Positions 12,601-24,059 of a stretch of DNA of 64,000 bases are shown here, in pieces. Source of the DNA: Tubulanus polymorphus (lineage: Eukaryota > Nemertea > Palaeonemertea > Tubulaniformes > Tubulanidae); NCBI RefSeq assembly GCF_964204645.1, contig NC_134034.1, positions 923,501 to 987,500 of the forward strand, read 5' to 3'. Both the position numbers and the translations under genes were made by a program. Below the pieces are notes generated by a model. That model was not told where the DNA came from. It made no database searches and saw only the letters and a program-made list of their open reading frames with translations. The number at the start of each line of letters is the position of its first letter. Within the stretch, counting starts at the first letter, position 1.

Positions 12601-12789
12601 CAAGTTGACTATATAAAGAACTTGGATGGTCTCAGGCTGGAGGTGAATGTATGCTTCGGCTGGGGCTTCTGATATTCATCTGTGGCATTAGCGGTTAGTG
12701 AGAATAATTAGCGAATTTTCACCACACCTGATTGGTCACCAGGCACCACGCACTGACCAGACAAATTCACAAACTCGGCTAATCACTAT

Positions 12790-12866
12790 TGGTCTATGGT
12801 CTAGTGGTTAGGCTGGTCGGCTGACACGCTGGTAGCTGTAGGTTCGAGTCCTGCTAGGGTTAGAAA
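12790..12866 (+). repeat. tRNA-derived SINE head or tRNA pseudogene
   Basis: Contains an A-box-like TGGTCTAGTGGTTAGG and, about 44 bp downstream, a perfect B box GGTTCGAGTCC with a T-stem that can pair (GTAGG/CCTGC). The would-be acceptor stem does not pair, so this is not a functional tRNA. It is best read as the Pol III promoter head of a SINE. Confidence 0.6.
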
Positions 12867-12899
12867 TGGACAAGCGAGGGAGATGTTTTTGGACGAGTT

Positions 12900-13565
12900 A
12901 CGGTAAGGGTCGACAATGATTTTGGTTCCGGGGCGGAATAAAAGACGTAATTTTTGTTTAACTGTCGGGTCAGGCTAGGTTTAGACCCGGGTCCAGAACC
13001 GTAGAACCAGGCCCTGTATCTTATGATAAATCGAACGAATAAAGATATAACTCTTCCCTTCGTGGTTACTGAGATACACCGATTTTATAAGTAGCGATTT
13101 TATTTGTAAAACATTTAACGGTTATTTCCGGACTCAGATTCGTGGCAAGAATCAACCGCAATAATTTCCGCCCGGAGTTCGAGATATTAATTATATCAGT
13201 AATTAGAGAAATATTTGTGGGTTGCGTGGAACCACAAACTCTCGACAACGAGAGAGTACTCAGAACGTGTTACACAAAACAGCAGTTCTCAAAACGTGCA
13301 ATACACAATACAAGACAGCAGTTCTCAAAACGTGCTAGGCGTACTTAAAAATAAACATTAGTCCATTTTCGAATTAATGGACGAATTCTGTCCGATTACT
13401 TGATAACTTAATCGAATAAGATTTAATTTGCGATTGGAATTCGCATTTTGATATCGTTGAATTTCATCAAATTAACTAAAAACGTAAATTGATTTGAAAA
13501 TGGACGCTGTTATTTAATTTAAGGTACGTGTTGAATTGAAAATTGATTAATTTGCTTCTGATGGA
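12900..13565. other. Intergenic AT-rich stretch
   Basis: No supported gene. A short direct repeat (CAGCAGTTCTCAAAACGTGC) appears twice at about 13280-13335. Confidence 0.6.
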
Positions 13566-13569
13566 TAGA

Positions 13570-14545
13570 TTTTTTATCAGTTCTTGAGGTGGGTTGATAT
13601 ATAACTCACAGTTAACTCCAACTTTGTAGAACTGGATCATCCTGAGTTCGACGTTAACTCTGACTCACAACAGTAGAACTGGATCCTGAGTTCAGAGTTA
13701 TCTCTAACTTACAACTGTGGAACTGGATCCTGAGTTCGGAGTTATCTCTAACTCACAACTGTGGAACTGGATCCTGAGTTCGGAGTTAACTCTAACTCAC
13801 AACTGTGGAACTGGATCCTGAGTTCGGAGTTATCTCTAACTTACAACTGTGGAACTGGATCCTGAGTTCGGAGTTATCTCTAACTCACAACTGTGGAACT
13901 GGATCCTGAGTTCGGAGTTAACTCTAACTCACAACAGTTGAACTGGATCCTGAGTTCGGAGTTATCTCTAACTTACAACTGTGGAACTGGATCCTGAGTT
14001 CAGAGTTATCTCTAACTTACAACTGTGGAACTGGATCCTGAGTTCGGAGTTATCTCTAACTCACAACTGTGGAACTGGATCCTGAGTTCGGAGTTAACTC
14101 TAACTTACAACTGTGGAACTGGATCCTGAGTTCGGAGTTATATCTAACTTACAACTGTGGAACTGGATCCTGAGTTCGGAGTTATCTCTAACTCACAACT
14201 GTGGAACTGGATCCTGAGTTCGGAGTTATCTCTAACTCACAACTGTGGAACTGGATCCTGAGTTCGGAAATAACTCTAACTCACAACAGTTGAACTGGAT
14301 CCTGAGTTCGGAGTTAACTCTAACTCACAACAGTTGAACTGGATCCTGAGTTCGGAGTTATCTCTAACTCACAACTGTGGAACTGGATCCTGAGTTCGGA
14401 AATAACTCTAACTCACAACAGTTGAACTGGATCCTGAGTTCGGAGTTAACTCTAACTCACAACAGTTGAACTGGATTCTGAGTTCGGAGTTATCTCTAAC
14501 TCACAACTGTGGAACTGGATCCTGAGTTCGGAGTTAACATATTCA
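13570..14545 (+). repeat. 44-bp satellite array, CTCACAACTGTGGAACTGGATCC
   Basis: About 21 tandem copies of a 44-bp unit (GTGGAACTGGATCCTGAGTT, CGGAGTTATC, TCTAACTCACAACT in order), with higher-order variants alternating ATC/AAC and GTGG/GTTG. The unit corresponds to one terminus of the MITE at 36654-36769. Shorter arrays of the same unit lie at 23.10-23.40 and 50.52-50.73 kb. Confidence 0.95.
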
Positions 14546-15016
14546 AAATTTGCTATAAGTATGAATGAGGCTATATTCTGTGTCCTGAGCCTCAGGTTTA
14601 AAAAGAACTCAAATCTTTGGCTTTATTGTTACTGGTTCTGACTCAACGCTTTCTTTGTTTGAGTAAATAACGAAGGTCAACGACATTTTCGACATTTTTG
14701 ACACGGTTGTTTTTAGATAGTAAAAATCTGATCAGACGAGGAAAATGTTCACGAAACAATTTGCGAAAGAATGGAATTCCTTCTAGAATATTTCCCTGAT
14801 AAAACATTCGAAGTATTTCACGGAGAACTTTTCAACGCCGTGGGATTAGGTAGGTTTTTAATTGTCGCTCAACCGATCCTAGAATTCCCTTCTGGCGCGT
14901 TCGATTCGACCAGAATACCCTCTACCACACACTAAACTCGAACCGAGACGAGCCAAACAAGAAATCCCGCCGGCGGCTCTCTATAACTGGTCCCAGAAAT
15001 TATAAAATTCAATCTT
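14546..15016. other. Non-coding stretch
   Basis: Nothing supported. All frames are short and no splice-flanked exon is visible. Confidence 0.6.
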
Positions 15017-15182
15017 CAGGGCTGGGTTTCATAGATATGGAAGAAAAATAGTCCCTGGGAACATTTTGAAATTTTTCAGTTATAACCATGGTTTCTCATT
15101 GTTACTATGGTGGTTGTCACAAAAATTGAGGATTTACCCCTAGGGATAACTTTGATACTCAGTCTATGAAACCGGGCCCAGG
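15017..15182. mobile_element. MITE-like element, GGGTTTCATAGA terminal repeats
   Basis: The left end CAGGGCTGGGTTTCATAGATAT and the right end ACTCAGTCTATGAAACCGGGCC are imperfect inverses, and an interior CCCCTAGGGATAACTTTGATAC precedes the right end. No open frame is present. The right half is almost identical to the 57-bp satellite unit at 52.3-53.76 kb. Confidence 0.6.
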
Positions 15183-17640
15183 AATGTACTTGTAACACAA
15201 TTAAAGAACGTTATAACGCTACTCTCTGTTTTAATGCATCTTATAACGCCAACATTTTTTTCGGAGAAAAAATCAGCTCAATCCAACTCAAATTCAATGT
15301 AAATTTCATTCTTTATAACGCTACCAATTCAACGCCACGTTTTCATCGGTCCCTAACAGTGGAGGCATTAAAAACCACTGAAACCGCTACCGTTTCTGAA
15401 TGTAGCGTTTTCTACCATAAATAAACGAAAAAACATGAAATTTTTTTTTTCAATACTTACCACAATTTATGAGTCGATTCCGAAACGCGTTTCTCTAAAT
15501 AGATAGATAGATAGATAAACCTCGATTTTCACTGTGAGCTGATAAACCGGCAACAGGGGTAAGACTACACTGTACCGCCGAGAGGTAATACTCAACACTG
15601 AGTGATAAACACATCGACTATTAGGTTAAATGTTCCTATCTAGATGCTGATTACATCGGTGATGAGCAATCTTGTTCGCTCTGACAGGAGCCACGCCCAC
15701 CGGAAAAATGAAAAAAAAAATCTAATCGTTTTTGAATAAATGAAAACTTGTTTCATAAGATAATTCATTCGTGAAGGTCGCCGTGAAGTCAATCCGATCA
15801 AGTGCTAATAATCCTCCTCGCTCGATCACTCCTGACTGCGCCATTGCGATAGATTAGTGTATTACAAAAAATGATTCAAATAAAAAATCAGATTCAGGTT
15901 TACTAGAAGATGATGGAAATCTTTAACATTCGGTGCCGGCACCGCTACTGTGTGGCAATCGAGGATTCCACGTATGGCAGGCGAGGATCCGTCAGGAGTC
16001 GCTAGTATAGATGGTTGGTCGTCCGAGTTCGGATTTCTTCCGCATTGGGATCGGTGTGGGGGTCACGAAATGACACGTTTAGTCAATCAGCGCCACTGTA
16101 GTCATCGCGAGGTTTTCTACTGGAGATAGCATGGCGACGCCCAGATGGATTCAACTATATTCCCAGATGCGATCGGTCAATGATCTGCCATCAGCAAACC
16201 CTATCATCAAAAGGGGGTTTAAGGGTAAAATTTTGAAACACAACTCGTTGTCCTTGTATCTATCTATAATAGTGACAAACATATGATATCTAGATTAGGT
16301 ATCATATGTTGGTCACTATGGAACAAAGCTTGGATCCCTCCCTGGCGCCCCTACGCTGAAAATATTCTATCCAGAGGCGCCTCGCTGAGGCATCGATGCA
16401 TTCGCCATCTGGCGTAATAAACGGTCTCTAATCCGATATTATTTTCAGAGTCTGAAGTAATTGATGAAAAATAATGTAAACTTGTTAAAAACAGAGGGAT
16501 CTTCCAAACCTACAAATATCCCTAACAACCGGGTAAATATCATAACAGTTGGGCCTCAACTCAACGCTGTATATGAACCGCGCCTGCGGTTGTAGCACGG
16601 TCGGCATCACGTTGCGTCTATTGCCGTTAACAACCACGCCGTTTACACCTCCTGTCGCTTAGCGACGACGTAAAAGACAAAACCTAACGTAAGGGATCAA
16701 TAAACACACGGATATGAATGTGAGCGTTATATTATAGCGGTAACTGGGTTTTAGAGTACTGGTGCGTTACTGCGACTGATCGTGCTGGTGCCGTGGTTAT
16801 TTCTGCAGGTGCTGGTGCTGGTCAGGTGTTTCGGTAATATTTCAGAGTGTATAGTCAAGAGGTCAGTAACGTTTAAGGCTAGGGGTCAAAGAGGTCAGTA
16901 TTGTGGCACTGGATCGAGTGACGGCTGCGGACTAGGGGTCAGTTAGGTGCTCGGCCAGGGGTTGTTAGGTGTAGGGCTCGGGCCGTGGACAGTGAGGTGC
17001 AGGGCTAGGGGTCAGTATAGTTCAAGGGTCGGTGAGATCCAGGGCCAGGGGTGCGTATGGTGTACGATGGGCTAGGATTCAGTAGGTCAGTATAAGATCA
17101 ATACGATTTTTGCAGAAATTGTAAAGTCTTCAGGTTAATGTGGCTAGCTATACCCCCGGCCACACTGCTTCTAAGCACCGTTTACTATAGACTTGTCTTG
17201 GTGTGAAATTTTTCTAAAATGAAATTCTTATTGAAATCTATAGTCCATGTGAACTAATTGGCGACACCCAGTGTTCTGGTACTGGGTATTTACGGGTAGC
17301 TAGGCTACACGTAAATAAAGACGTAAAAATCTAATCCGGTTTTGTCGAAAGAAATATCGGTTCTCTCTGTACATTGTTTGTACAGTGGATATTTATACCT
17401 GTACAGTGGTTATACCTGCGGTGTATATGCATAGACAACAGTTCAGCCAGTGGTGTAATTAATTAAAGTTTAATTAGTCTCGTTGCGCGGTAGGTAATTA
17501 GTACTGATTTAGTTAATTAGGGATTTAATTGCTTTATTACCGGCACAGTTAGTTTATCGATTCTATGATTTATGGTATAAAATCCCTGCAAACAAAGAAT
17601 GAAATATGTCCGAATTGTGTCCTCAAGCTTAGTGAGTTCG
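15183..17640. other. Intergenic stretch upstream of the LRR gene
   Basis: No supported gene. It contains a (GATA)n stretch near 15501, the hairpin at 16269-16319 and, at about 16860-17080, degenerate repeats of the type CAGGGCTAGGGGTCAGTA. Unspliced frames near 17.65 kb run into the LRR gene's first exon but lack support as coding sequence. Confidence 0.6.
16269..16319. repeat. Near-perfect 20-bp inverted repeat (hairpin)
   Basis: Arms at 16269-16288 and 16300-16319 (ATAGTGACAAACATATGATA against its inverse) differ at one position and are separated by 11 bp. It may be the tip of a fold-back element; no function is evident. Confidence 0.8.
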
Positions 17641-17796
17641 TGATAGATGTGGGCACAAGAAGAATCTTGTTTGATTCTTAGTGTGCAGGGATTTTGTATC
17701 ATTTCTAGAAAGTATCATTTTGTATCATTTTTAGGTTTCAATATCGACTTTTCATCAAATGGTTGTTTATGGTTTTTCAGAGCGATCTTTCTAAAC

Positions 17797-20696
17797 ATGT
17801 CGTCAGTGCTGCCACCTATCAGCTGGTTGTCGTCTATAGTCACGTGTTTACTGATCGTATGCTGCTGTACTGCTGGTGCTGATGCTGGTTCTGAAGCAGC
17901 AACTATTGCTAACTGTCCTCGAGCGTGTAACTGTGTTTGGTAAATTTGGATTTTGTTTACATCATAACATTGAACATGAAATCTTAAAATCCATAACTGA
18001 CCCTGGTATCGGGACCCTAGTTTTGCCTAAATCTATTGCTTTCTAACTTGCTGAATACTGAAACCGTTTTTTCAAAATGGCGTCTATTTGAAGGCGATGT
18101 GAGATTCTCTGCTCAGTAAGCCTGCTATAGTAGTAGTCAATCAGTTTGCCGATAGAGGGGAGTGTTTTCAGATGGCGGCGCCTAATAAAATACATTTTTG
18201 AGCGACTGGTCCCTGTTGCGTCCTGGGAACTAAATCGGATTAGCTATTTGTAGGACTGGTTGAAATCCACACTGTTTTCTATCCGTTTCAGGGATACTTA
18301 CTACTACGGCGTAGTTGTCCATTGCGCCGGCAGAGGGCTCCGTTCGTTACCGTTAAAATTTCCATCACTGACGTCACAAATCGATGCGTCGAATAATTCG
18401 ATCGCGTCCGTTAAACGACCGTTACCCGACATGCCCAAGTTGACGCATTTAAATTTGAATCGTAATATGATTACGGACCTGCCGAAATCACTGGGAAACC
18501 TACCCTCATTACAGGTAATTACAAAACCTTCGCCTTTCCCCCTATGACATCACTACTTTCATCGCTCAATGAACTAAATCGTTTGAAGATGAACTTAGAT
18601 TCAACAATCAAGCCGCTATGAATTTGGTTGATTGGCTGCTGCGATTTGTCTTATTCTAATCAACGCAGCCATCTTGGATCTCACGCGATTTCGGACAAGT
18701 CACGCGAGATCCAAGATGGCCGCCTAATTTCCGTTTTATTTCATTATTTTTCATGACTGAAATCGTTTAATGTTTCTTTTTAATGCCGCAGAATTTGGGT
18801 CTAGAAGGTAACAGACTGGGGTCATTGAGTGCGGATCTATTCCGGGCGACTCCGAGTTTACAAACTCTCAATCTCGCCGATAACAACCTTGACTTTCTAC
18901 CGGCCGGTCTGCTGACTAGGTTGGCGAATCTAAAATCGATCGATTTACGAGGAGGAAATTTCGGATTATTGGATACGATGCCGGCGATTTTAAACGGTTG
19001 TCCGTCGCTCGTCGAGGTCTACCTGGACGACGGTAACACCAAACGGCTGATCGGGGACAATTTCAAAAACTCGAAAAATCTCGGAAAAATATTCTACGAG
19101 GGCATTCCCGAAAAGGTCGATTTCGCCGGAAGTGACGTCGTAGTAACTATAGTTCCGAAACCGAACACGACCGATGACGTCACCGTGTTGTCGCAGACGG
19201 CGCTAGTAACGGGCGGGAAAATTCGCCTCAGTTTTAAACAGCAGCCGACATTCGCGGAACTGGCGGGAAATTTATCGCTTTTCGAGAACGCGACGGAATT
19301 GTCGTTAGCATTCACCGGGCTCGATCGACTGACGACGGTCGGTGACCTCGACCTCGGGCGTCTGCGTAATTTCGGCGAGATCGTACTGGCCGAAATCCCG
19401 TTAAACCTCGGTTCGATCGTCAAACTGTTGTCGCAATTCGAGAATCGTACGATACGATCGGTGACGATTTCCAACACGAAACTAATGACGAATTCCAGCC
19501 GCGATTTGAATTCGTTCAACAATGTCGACGGTTTAACGGATTTGGATTTATCGTTGAATACGATTCGTACGATCGATCCTGGAATCTTCGAGGGTTTGAA
19601 ATCGTTGAGACGCCTACTGCTTCAGTCGACCGGAATACAGGCGCTGGTCGCTAGGCAATATCTTCACAACGAGCGGTTAGAAATCATCGATCTTAGCGGA
19701 AACGGAATCTCGTCATTCGACTTCGCGACCACTCTCAACAGGTGCCCGCGTCTGCGAGAACTTTACATATCCCATAATGCTCTACGGCACGAGAAGCCGG
19801 TCGTATTTCCTGCGGCGGATAATCTGATGGCCTTGAACTTGGATTATAATCAGTTGACCGGCGCGCTTGATTTCAGAAATTTGAAAGGATTGGAACGTCT
19901 TAGTTTAGAAGGCATCTACCCGCGACTGCAGGGGACGTTTCCACTGTTCAACGTCAAAATAAACGGTTTGGATAAATTAGAATCGATTAATCTCGGACAA
20001 AACGGAGCCAGAATTACGCCGACGCTATTCAACGGAATGACCAGTTTACGGACTCTGATTCTGGCCGGTAACGCCCTGGTGAAGGTGAAGGTCACGGATT
20101 TAAGGCAGAGTTTCGTGGATTTGAAATCGTTGAAGGAGTTAGATCTTTCCGGAAACGGACTAGTGGCGCTACCTAGCGACATGTTCAAATACTTGAAATC
20201 GGTGAGTTTCGTGAATCTAGCGGATAACAAACTGCTGGTTCTGGAGACGGGTTTGTTCAAACCAATGACGTCATTACTCAAACTAAACATCGCCCACAAC
20301 GTCCTAGCCACTATATCACGTGACACGATCACCGAATTCCGACCAATCAAAGACCTGCAAATATCGGCGAACAGTTTCCGGTGCGAGTGCGACCTGAGAC
20401 CGTTCAGGGATTGGTTGCAGTCGTCTGCCAGTAAACACCGTCGAGTTATCGGAGCCGCCCAGCTCTGTACATCGCCGATAGACTACCGTACGTCTGGGGT
20501 GACCGTCGATTCGTTCACGCTACCCTGGGTTACGTGTGACGGTAACGGTACGCTAGTGACGTTTCTAATTGTTATACCTATTGTTGTAGTGATAGCCGTA
20601 GCTATATGGCGTTTCTGTAGACGTAGAGGTCTCTGTCGTCGCCGGAAGTACCTTCAATTCGACGACGGTTCCGGTACGGGTACTATCCGATTTTAG
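17797..20696 (+). CDS. Leucine-rich-repeat single-pass membrane protein
   Basis: A complete gene of three coding exons at 17797-17939, 18292-18514 and 18792-20696, about 756 residues. Exon 1 (ATG in AAACATGTC) encodes a signal peptide and the start of an N-terminal cysteine cap (CPRACNCVW). Exon 2 completes the cap (VVHCAGRGLRSLP) and begins the repeats. Exon 3 carries many LRRs with the LxxLxLxxN pattern, a C-terminal cysteine cap (FRCECDLRPFRDWL with later paired cysteines), one hydrophobic helix near residues 707-727 and a basic tail of about 27 residues. Introns are GT..AG and phases agree (2, then 0). There is no TIR or kinase domain, so it is not a classical Toll receptor. The layout fits cell-surface adhesion or recognition proteins of the LRR type, probably extracellular ligand binding. 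The exact ligand and orthologue are unknown. Confidence 0.92.
18668..18720. repeat. Inverted repeat with AAGATGG motifs in LRR intron 2
   Basis: The 21-bp arms at 18668-18688 and 18700-18720 are inverse copies with two mismatches and an 11-bp spacer. They carry CCAAGATGGCCGCC and its reverse, close to the YY1 core AAGATGGC. A related CAGATGGCGGCGCC lies in the preceding intron near 18171. Confidence 0.6.
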
Positions 20697-21227
20697 ACTC
20701 ACATTCGAGGGTCAATTCTAGTCACCGGTTTTAACTATATTTGAATTGATGACTTGTTAAGAAAGAGAAAGACGGTCCAGCGATACATTAAGGTCAAAAG
20801 AATTAGAATTTGAGATTAATTCTACAATACACAATACAATGAGTTTATCCTCGGCTTTAAGTTAAAAGGCGCGACCGACTCTGCCGTTTTGCCGAACTTG
20901 CCGTTTTGCCGAACTCGACCGGTTAGTCAAAGGCGACGTACTTCGGGCTGATTTATAGAAAAATGGCTCTAGGATCCAGTTTCACAAACGGAGATTGAAT
21001 TTGACTTGAAGAATTAAGATTAGTTGATTTATGATGTTTTAACTGTAAATTTAACGGTCGCCCGACGAAAGAAATGCGGAACTTGCGCCAGGATTTAAAT
21101 GTGATATACGTTCTCTGATTGGTCGATGTATACGACCAGCCATTCCCACCGAACAACCAATCAAATCTAAGCACGCACCTGCCACTAGATAGGTATATCG
21201 GCGTAAATCAATAATTGTTACATTTTC

Positions 21228-21233
21228 AATAAA
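21228..21233 (+). terminator. Candidate poly(A) signal of the LRR gene
   Basis: AATAAA about 530 bp after the LRR stop codon in the sense orientation, followed by TGTCGTGCGTTCATTTGT, a plausible GT-rich downstream element. Assignment is by position only. Confidence 0.45.
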
Positions 21234-21349
21234 ATTGTCGTGCGTTCATTTGTACAAAAGGTTTCTTTTCAAATCATTCAAATAAGGAATGATTAGGTTT
21301 TTTTTTCACAAGCGACGAAAAACGAGGTTTTCGTGTACGAAAAAATATT

Positions 21350-21410
21350 CGGACTCGAACCTGGGGCTCTAGCTCGCTAGGCCAACGTGCGAACCGCTGC
21401 GCCAATCACG
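21350..21410 (-). repeat. tRNA-derived SINE head (minus strand)
   Basis: On the minus strand TGGCGCAGCGG (A box) is followed by GGTTCGAGTCC (perfect B box), in the order and approximate spacing of a tRNA gene. Acceptor-stem ends do not pair, so it is a SINE or pseudogene rather than a tRNA. Sequence beyond the B box is palindromic and AT-rich. Confidence 0.65.
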
Positions 21411-21925
21411 TATATAAATTCTGGCGACTTCAGGACTAACAAATAGATACGACTATGACGGCGACTTCGATCTAACTGACGACTCGAGCGGGTTTTCGCT
21501 GTTTATACATTTTCATAGTCATTGACAAATTCAGGGGATCTGTTATATAGATCTCTTATTGCGTTTGAGCGCTCTGCGCGCCCTTTATTGGACACTTTCA
21601 ATTATTTCTTCTAAATCTCCTACATATTAATCTCTTATCTTTTTAATGTGTTTATTTTTGGTTCAACTCGAACCCATTACAGGCATTAGAAACACAACAC
21701 TGAAATTTACAGATTTGATAACACTGTAGAAAAAAATTACAAATTTAATAACTCAATATTATTGGCGTTTGGTATTGCTACTAATGAACATTATGTACCT
21801 TAGCGACCCGAACTTAATAATTTAACGATATAAAGTCAAATTTTATATAATAAAAGAAAAAATTTGCGTTTGAGCGCTCCGCGCGCCCTCTGTTGGACGC
21901 ACTTAATATTCAAATCGTTTCTTCT

Positions 21926-22891
21926 CTATCGAGCACCTGTTGGTTTTCGTCTGCCGAATTTTGAGAGGAAATCTTGACGGAATTCCCGCGAACTCAAACA
22001 ATACAAGTAAAAATTCATGGCCGAATTGACGGCGTTGCAGGCCCTGGTTATCCAGGATATAGCGTTCACGAAACCGACGGATAGCGTTAACCCGGATATC
22101 TGACGGATACAGTTGCCGACTAATAACGGTATATTGAGAACTATAAAAACGAACGACACTACACAAAGCATTATAGTTAAAGATATATTAGTTTTGGCGG
22201 TTTTAGAATTCGATGTCGATTCACTCAATTTTGTTCGCATTTGCGCGTAAATGCCGAGTTTGACGGCTATACTAACGTTACAAATACAAATACCCAAAAA
22301 CGGCACCCAGAACCTGAGCAAAGAACGAACGACCGTTCTAACGATTGGATAATTCAACATGTCACAATCACCGACCCCGTTACTGGACACGATGTATACA
22401 GAATTCGTAGCAAGCTGATAGTTGAATATAATCTGCGTGAAGATGAGCGCAGTAAGACAAAGAGCCGCCTTCCGCACCGTGCACAGCGTCCGCGCCATCA
22501 TCGGCACGAACACGACTATCAGGCGATCAAAACTGATGAATGTCAAGGTCATATTCGACATCGACGGGCACAGGAAAATGAGCGCCATGTAGAAACTACA
22601 GAACCCCGGAGAGAGTACGGCGCGCGTAAACGCTATTCTCAGGAACAGGACTGGTACCGACACCGACACGGCCAGACCGTCGAATAGCGATAACGCGATC
22701 ATAAATATTCCAGTTGATGTCCGGTAATATCTGGATCCCGACATCAGGACGCGTAACGTCAACACGTTTCCTATTGTACCAAATAGAAACGTTACTGGCA
22801 ATACGAAATACGTCACAATCCAGACGAGAATATCTATCAGACCACGCCCACTATCGCTATCAACCAATACCGTCACGTTATTGCCGTACAT
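21926..22891 (-). CDS. Rhodopsin-class orphan G-protein-coupled receptor
   Basis: An intact intronless frame of 321 residues with seven hydrophobic segments. Family marks: GTIGNVL in TM1 (Asn42), SLFDGLAV in TM2 (Asp71), a cysteine pair before TM3 and in loop 2 (Cys98, Cys176), SFDRL at the end of TM3 in place of the usual E/DRY, and NSAMNFYLY in TM7 in place of NPxxY, followed by a short helix-8-like segment SSREFRQDF. TM6 lacks the common CWxP tryptophan and has FIVLNIPLL. An N-glycosylation site (NVT, residues 5-7) sits in the short extracellular N-terminus. The pattern resembles peptide-receptor-like orphan GPCRs that are expanded in many marine invertebrates. It would act at the plasma membrane through heterotrimeric G proteins. 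The ligand cannot be inferred. Confidence 0.9.
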   Translation of the reverse strand: MYGNNVTVLVDSDSGRGLIDILVWIVTYFVLPVTFLFGTIGNVLTLRVLMSGSRYYRTSTGIFMIALSLFDGLAVSVSVPVLFLRIAFTRAVLSPGFCSFYMALIFLCPSMSNMTLTFISFDRLIVVFVPMMARTLCTVRKAALCLTALIFTQIIFNYQLATNSVYIVSSNGVGDCDMLNYPIVRTVVRSLLRFWVPFLGICICNVSIAVKLGIYAQMRTKLSESTSNSKTAKTNISLTIMLCVVSFVFIVLNIPLLVGNCIRQISGLTLSVGFVNAISWITRACNAVNSAMNFYLYCLSSREFRQDFLSKFGRRKPTGAR

Positions 22892-23007
22892 TCTCCGAAC
22901 GTCTTCAATCTGCTGTCTATACTGCCGTTCATTTCTGTCTATATGTCTATTTATGTCTGTCTCTTAGTCGAATGAATCTTCAAATTTGTACCATTAGAAA
23001 TTTCTGA

Positions 23008-23100
23008 AGTTTGTATAGCCGCGCTTTCAAAACGGTTTCAAATAAGATTTCGTCATAATTTTTTTTAACATCGCTCAGAAAATAAAGGCTAATTCATCTT
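23008..23100. other. Spacer downstream of GPCR start
   Basis: Short AT-rich spacer upstream of the GPCR; no core promoter element stands out. Confidence 0.4.
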
Positions 23101-23402
23101 CAACTCTGAATCCAATCTTGATTCACAACTGTGGAAATGGAGCCTGATTTCACAGTTAACTCTAACTCACAACTGTGGAACTGGATCCTGAGTTCACAGT
23201 TAACTCTTACTAACAACTGTAGAACTGGATCCTGATTTCACAGTTAACTCTTACTAACAACTGTGTAACTGGATCCTGATTTCACAGTTAACTCTTACTA
23301 ACAACTGTGGAACTGGATCCTGAGTTCACAGTTAACTCTTACTAACAACTGTGGAACTGGATGATGAGTTCTGAGTTAACTCTTACAACTGTGGACTATG
23401 AA
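23100..23402 (+). repeat. 44-bp satellite, short array 2
   Basis: About six or seven copies of the CTGTGGAACTGGATCCTGA unit, here with CACAGTTAACTC replacing the CGGAGTTATC segment of the 13.6 kb array. Same family as the MITE terminus at 36.65-36.77 kb. Confidence 0.9.
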
Positions 23403-23642
23403 TTTACTAGATGTGATAAATTCTCAGCAATAACTGTATCAGCAGGCGACAGTTCTTTATATCAAAAAAGCAGTGCAATTGTGATCTCTGGTTAGGGACC
23501 TAGTCATCACCACGGAGAATGTGACCACCAGGGGACGCCACCATTGTCAACCAGTGATCTGTCTGCCACTAGGAGGCGTATTGATCGATTATTCCACGTA
23601 AATGGAAACCTGACGACGAAAAAAAATTTCAATCTAGGTGTT

Positions 23643-23648
23643 TTTATT
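23643..23648 (-). terminator. Conserved poly(A) signal of cysteine-peptide copy A
   Basis: Minus-strand CTTCAAATAAAAACACC downstream of the copy A stop. The same context with AATAAA follows copies C (about 41609-41614) and D (36340-36345); copy B has AATAGA instead. Confidence 0.55.
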
Positions 23649-23725
23649 TGAAGTTACGTCCCGATGATACCAGTAGAGAAATGATTTCGTTAATAAATGA
23701 GTTGATCCATTTAAAAGGGAAATTA

Positions 23726-23905
23726 TCAACAAGTGAGTTGTTCTTCCGCGCAATGGTTAATACATGCGATTCTTCCATCATGAGAAGTTGCCCCCAATTC
23801 ACAGAAAAACTCACAGGCCTGCATATTTTCCAAACGACGACTATCACAATCTTTGATTGAATGAGCGCCACCTGCGATCATCATCAGAACTAGAACTACC
23901 AGATA
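23726..23905 (-). pseudogene. Cysteine-rich secreted peptide copy A, exon 2 only
   Basis: Minus-strand exon 2 starts after CTTTTCAG at 23905 and runs 59 codons to TGA at 23726-23728. It begins with the family's hydrophobic segment YLVVLVLMMIAGG, the body of a signal peptide, and its mature part has six cysteines spaced C-X10-C-X3-C-X12-C-X3-C-X6-C. Compared with copy B, the upstream region at about 24474 has a deletion that removes the LINE 3' end, the whole five-codon exon 1 and the 5' leader, while the more distal upstream sequence is kept. No replacement start exon was found, so this copy is probably not translated as a normal precursor, although exon 2 itself is unbroken. Disulfide-stapled helical hairpin is the likely fold; a defence or toxin-like role is only an inference. 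Confidence 0.65.
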
Positions 23906-24059
23906 CTGAAAAGAAAGTATATGAGTGTGAAATATGTGTATTACATTATTCCTACAAAAACTCGATCCACAGAAATTCTGGAAATTATGTACAACTATTT
24001 GAATGTTAAAATTGAAGGATGACCCGTAGACTTTTGTTTCCAGTGAGGACTTCGCAGTT

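Noticed and set aside
12790-12866. A functional tRNA gene
   Set aside because: A and B boxes are present but the acceptor stem does not pair; called a SINE head or pseudogene.
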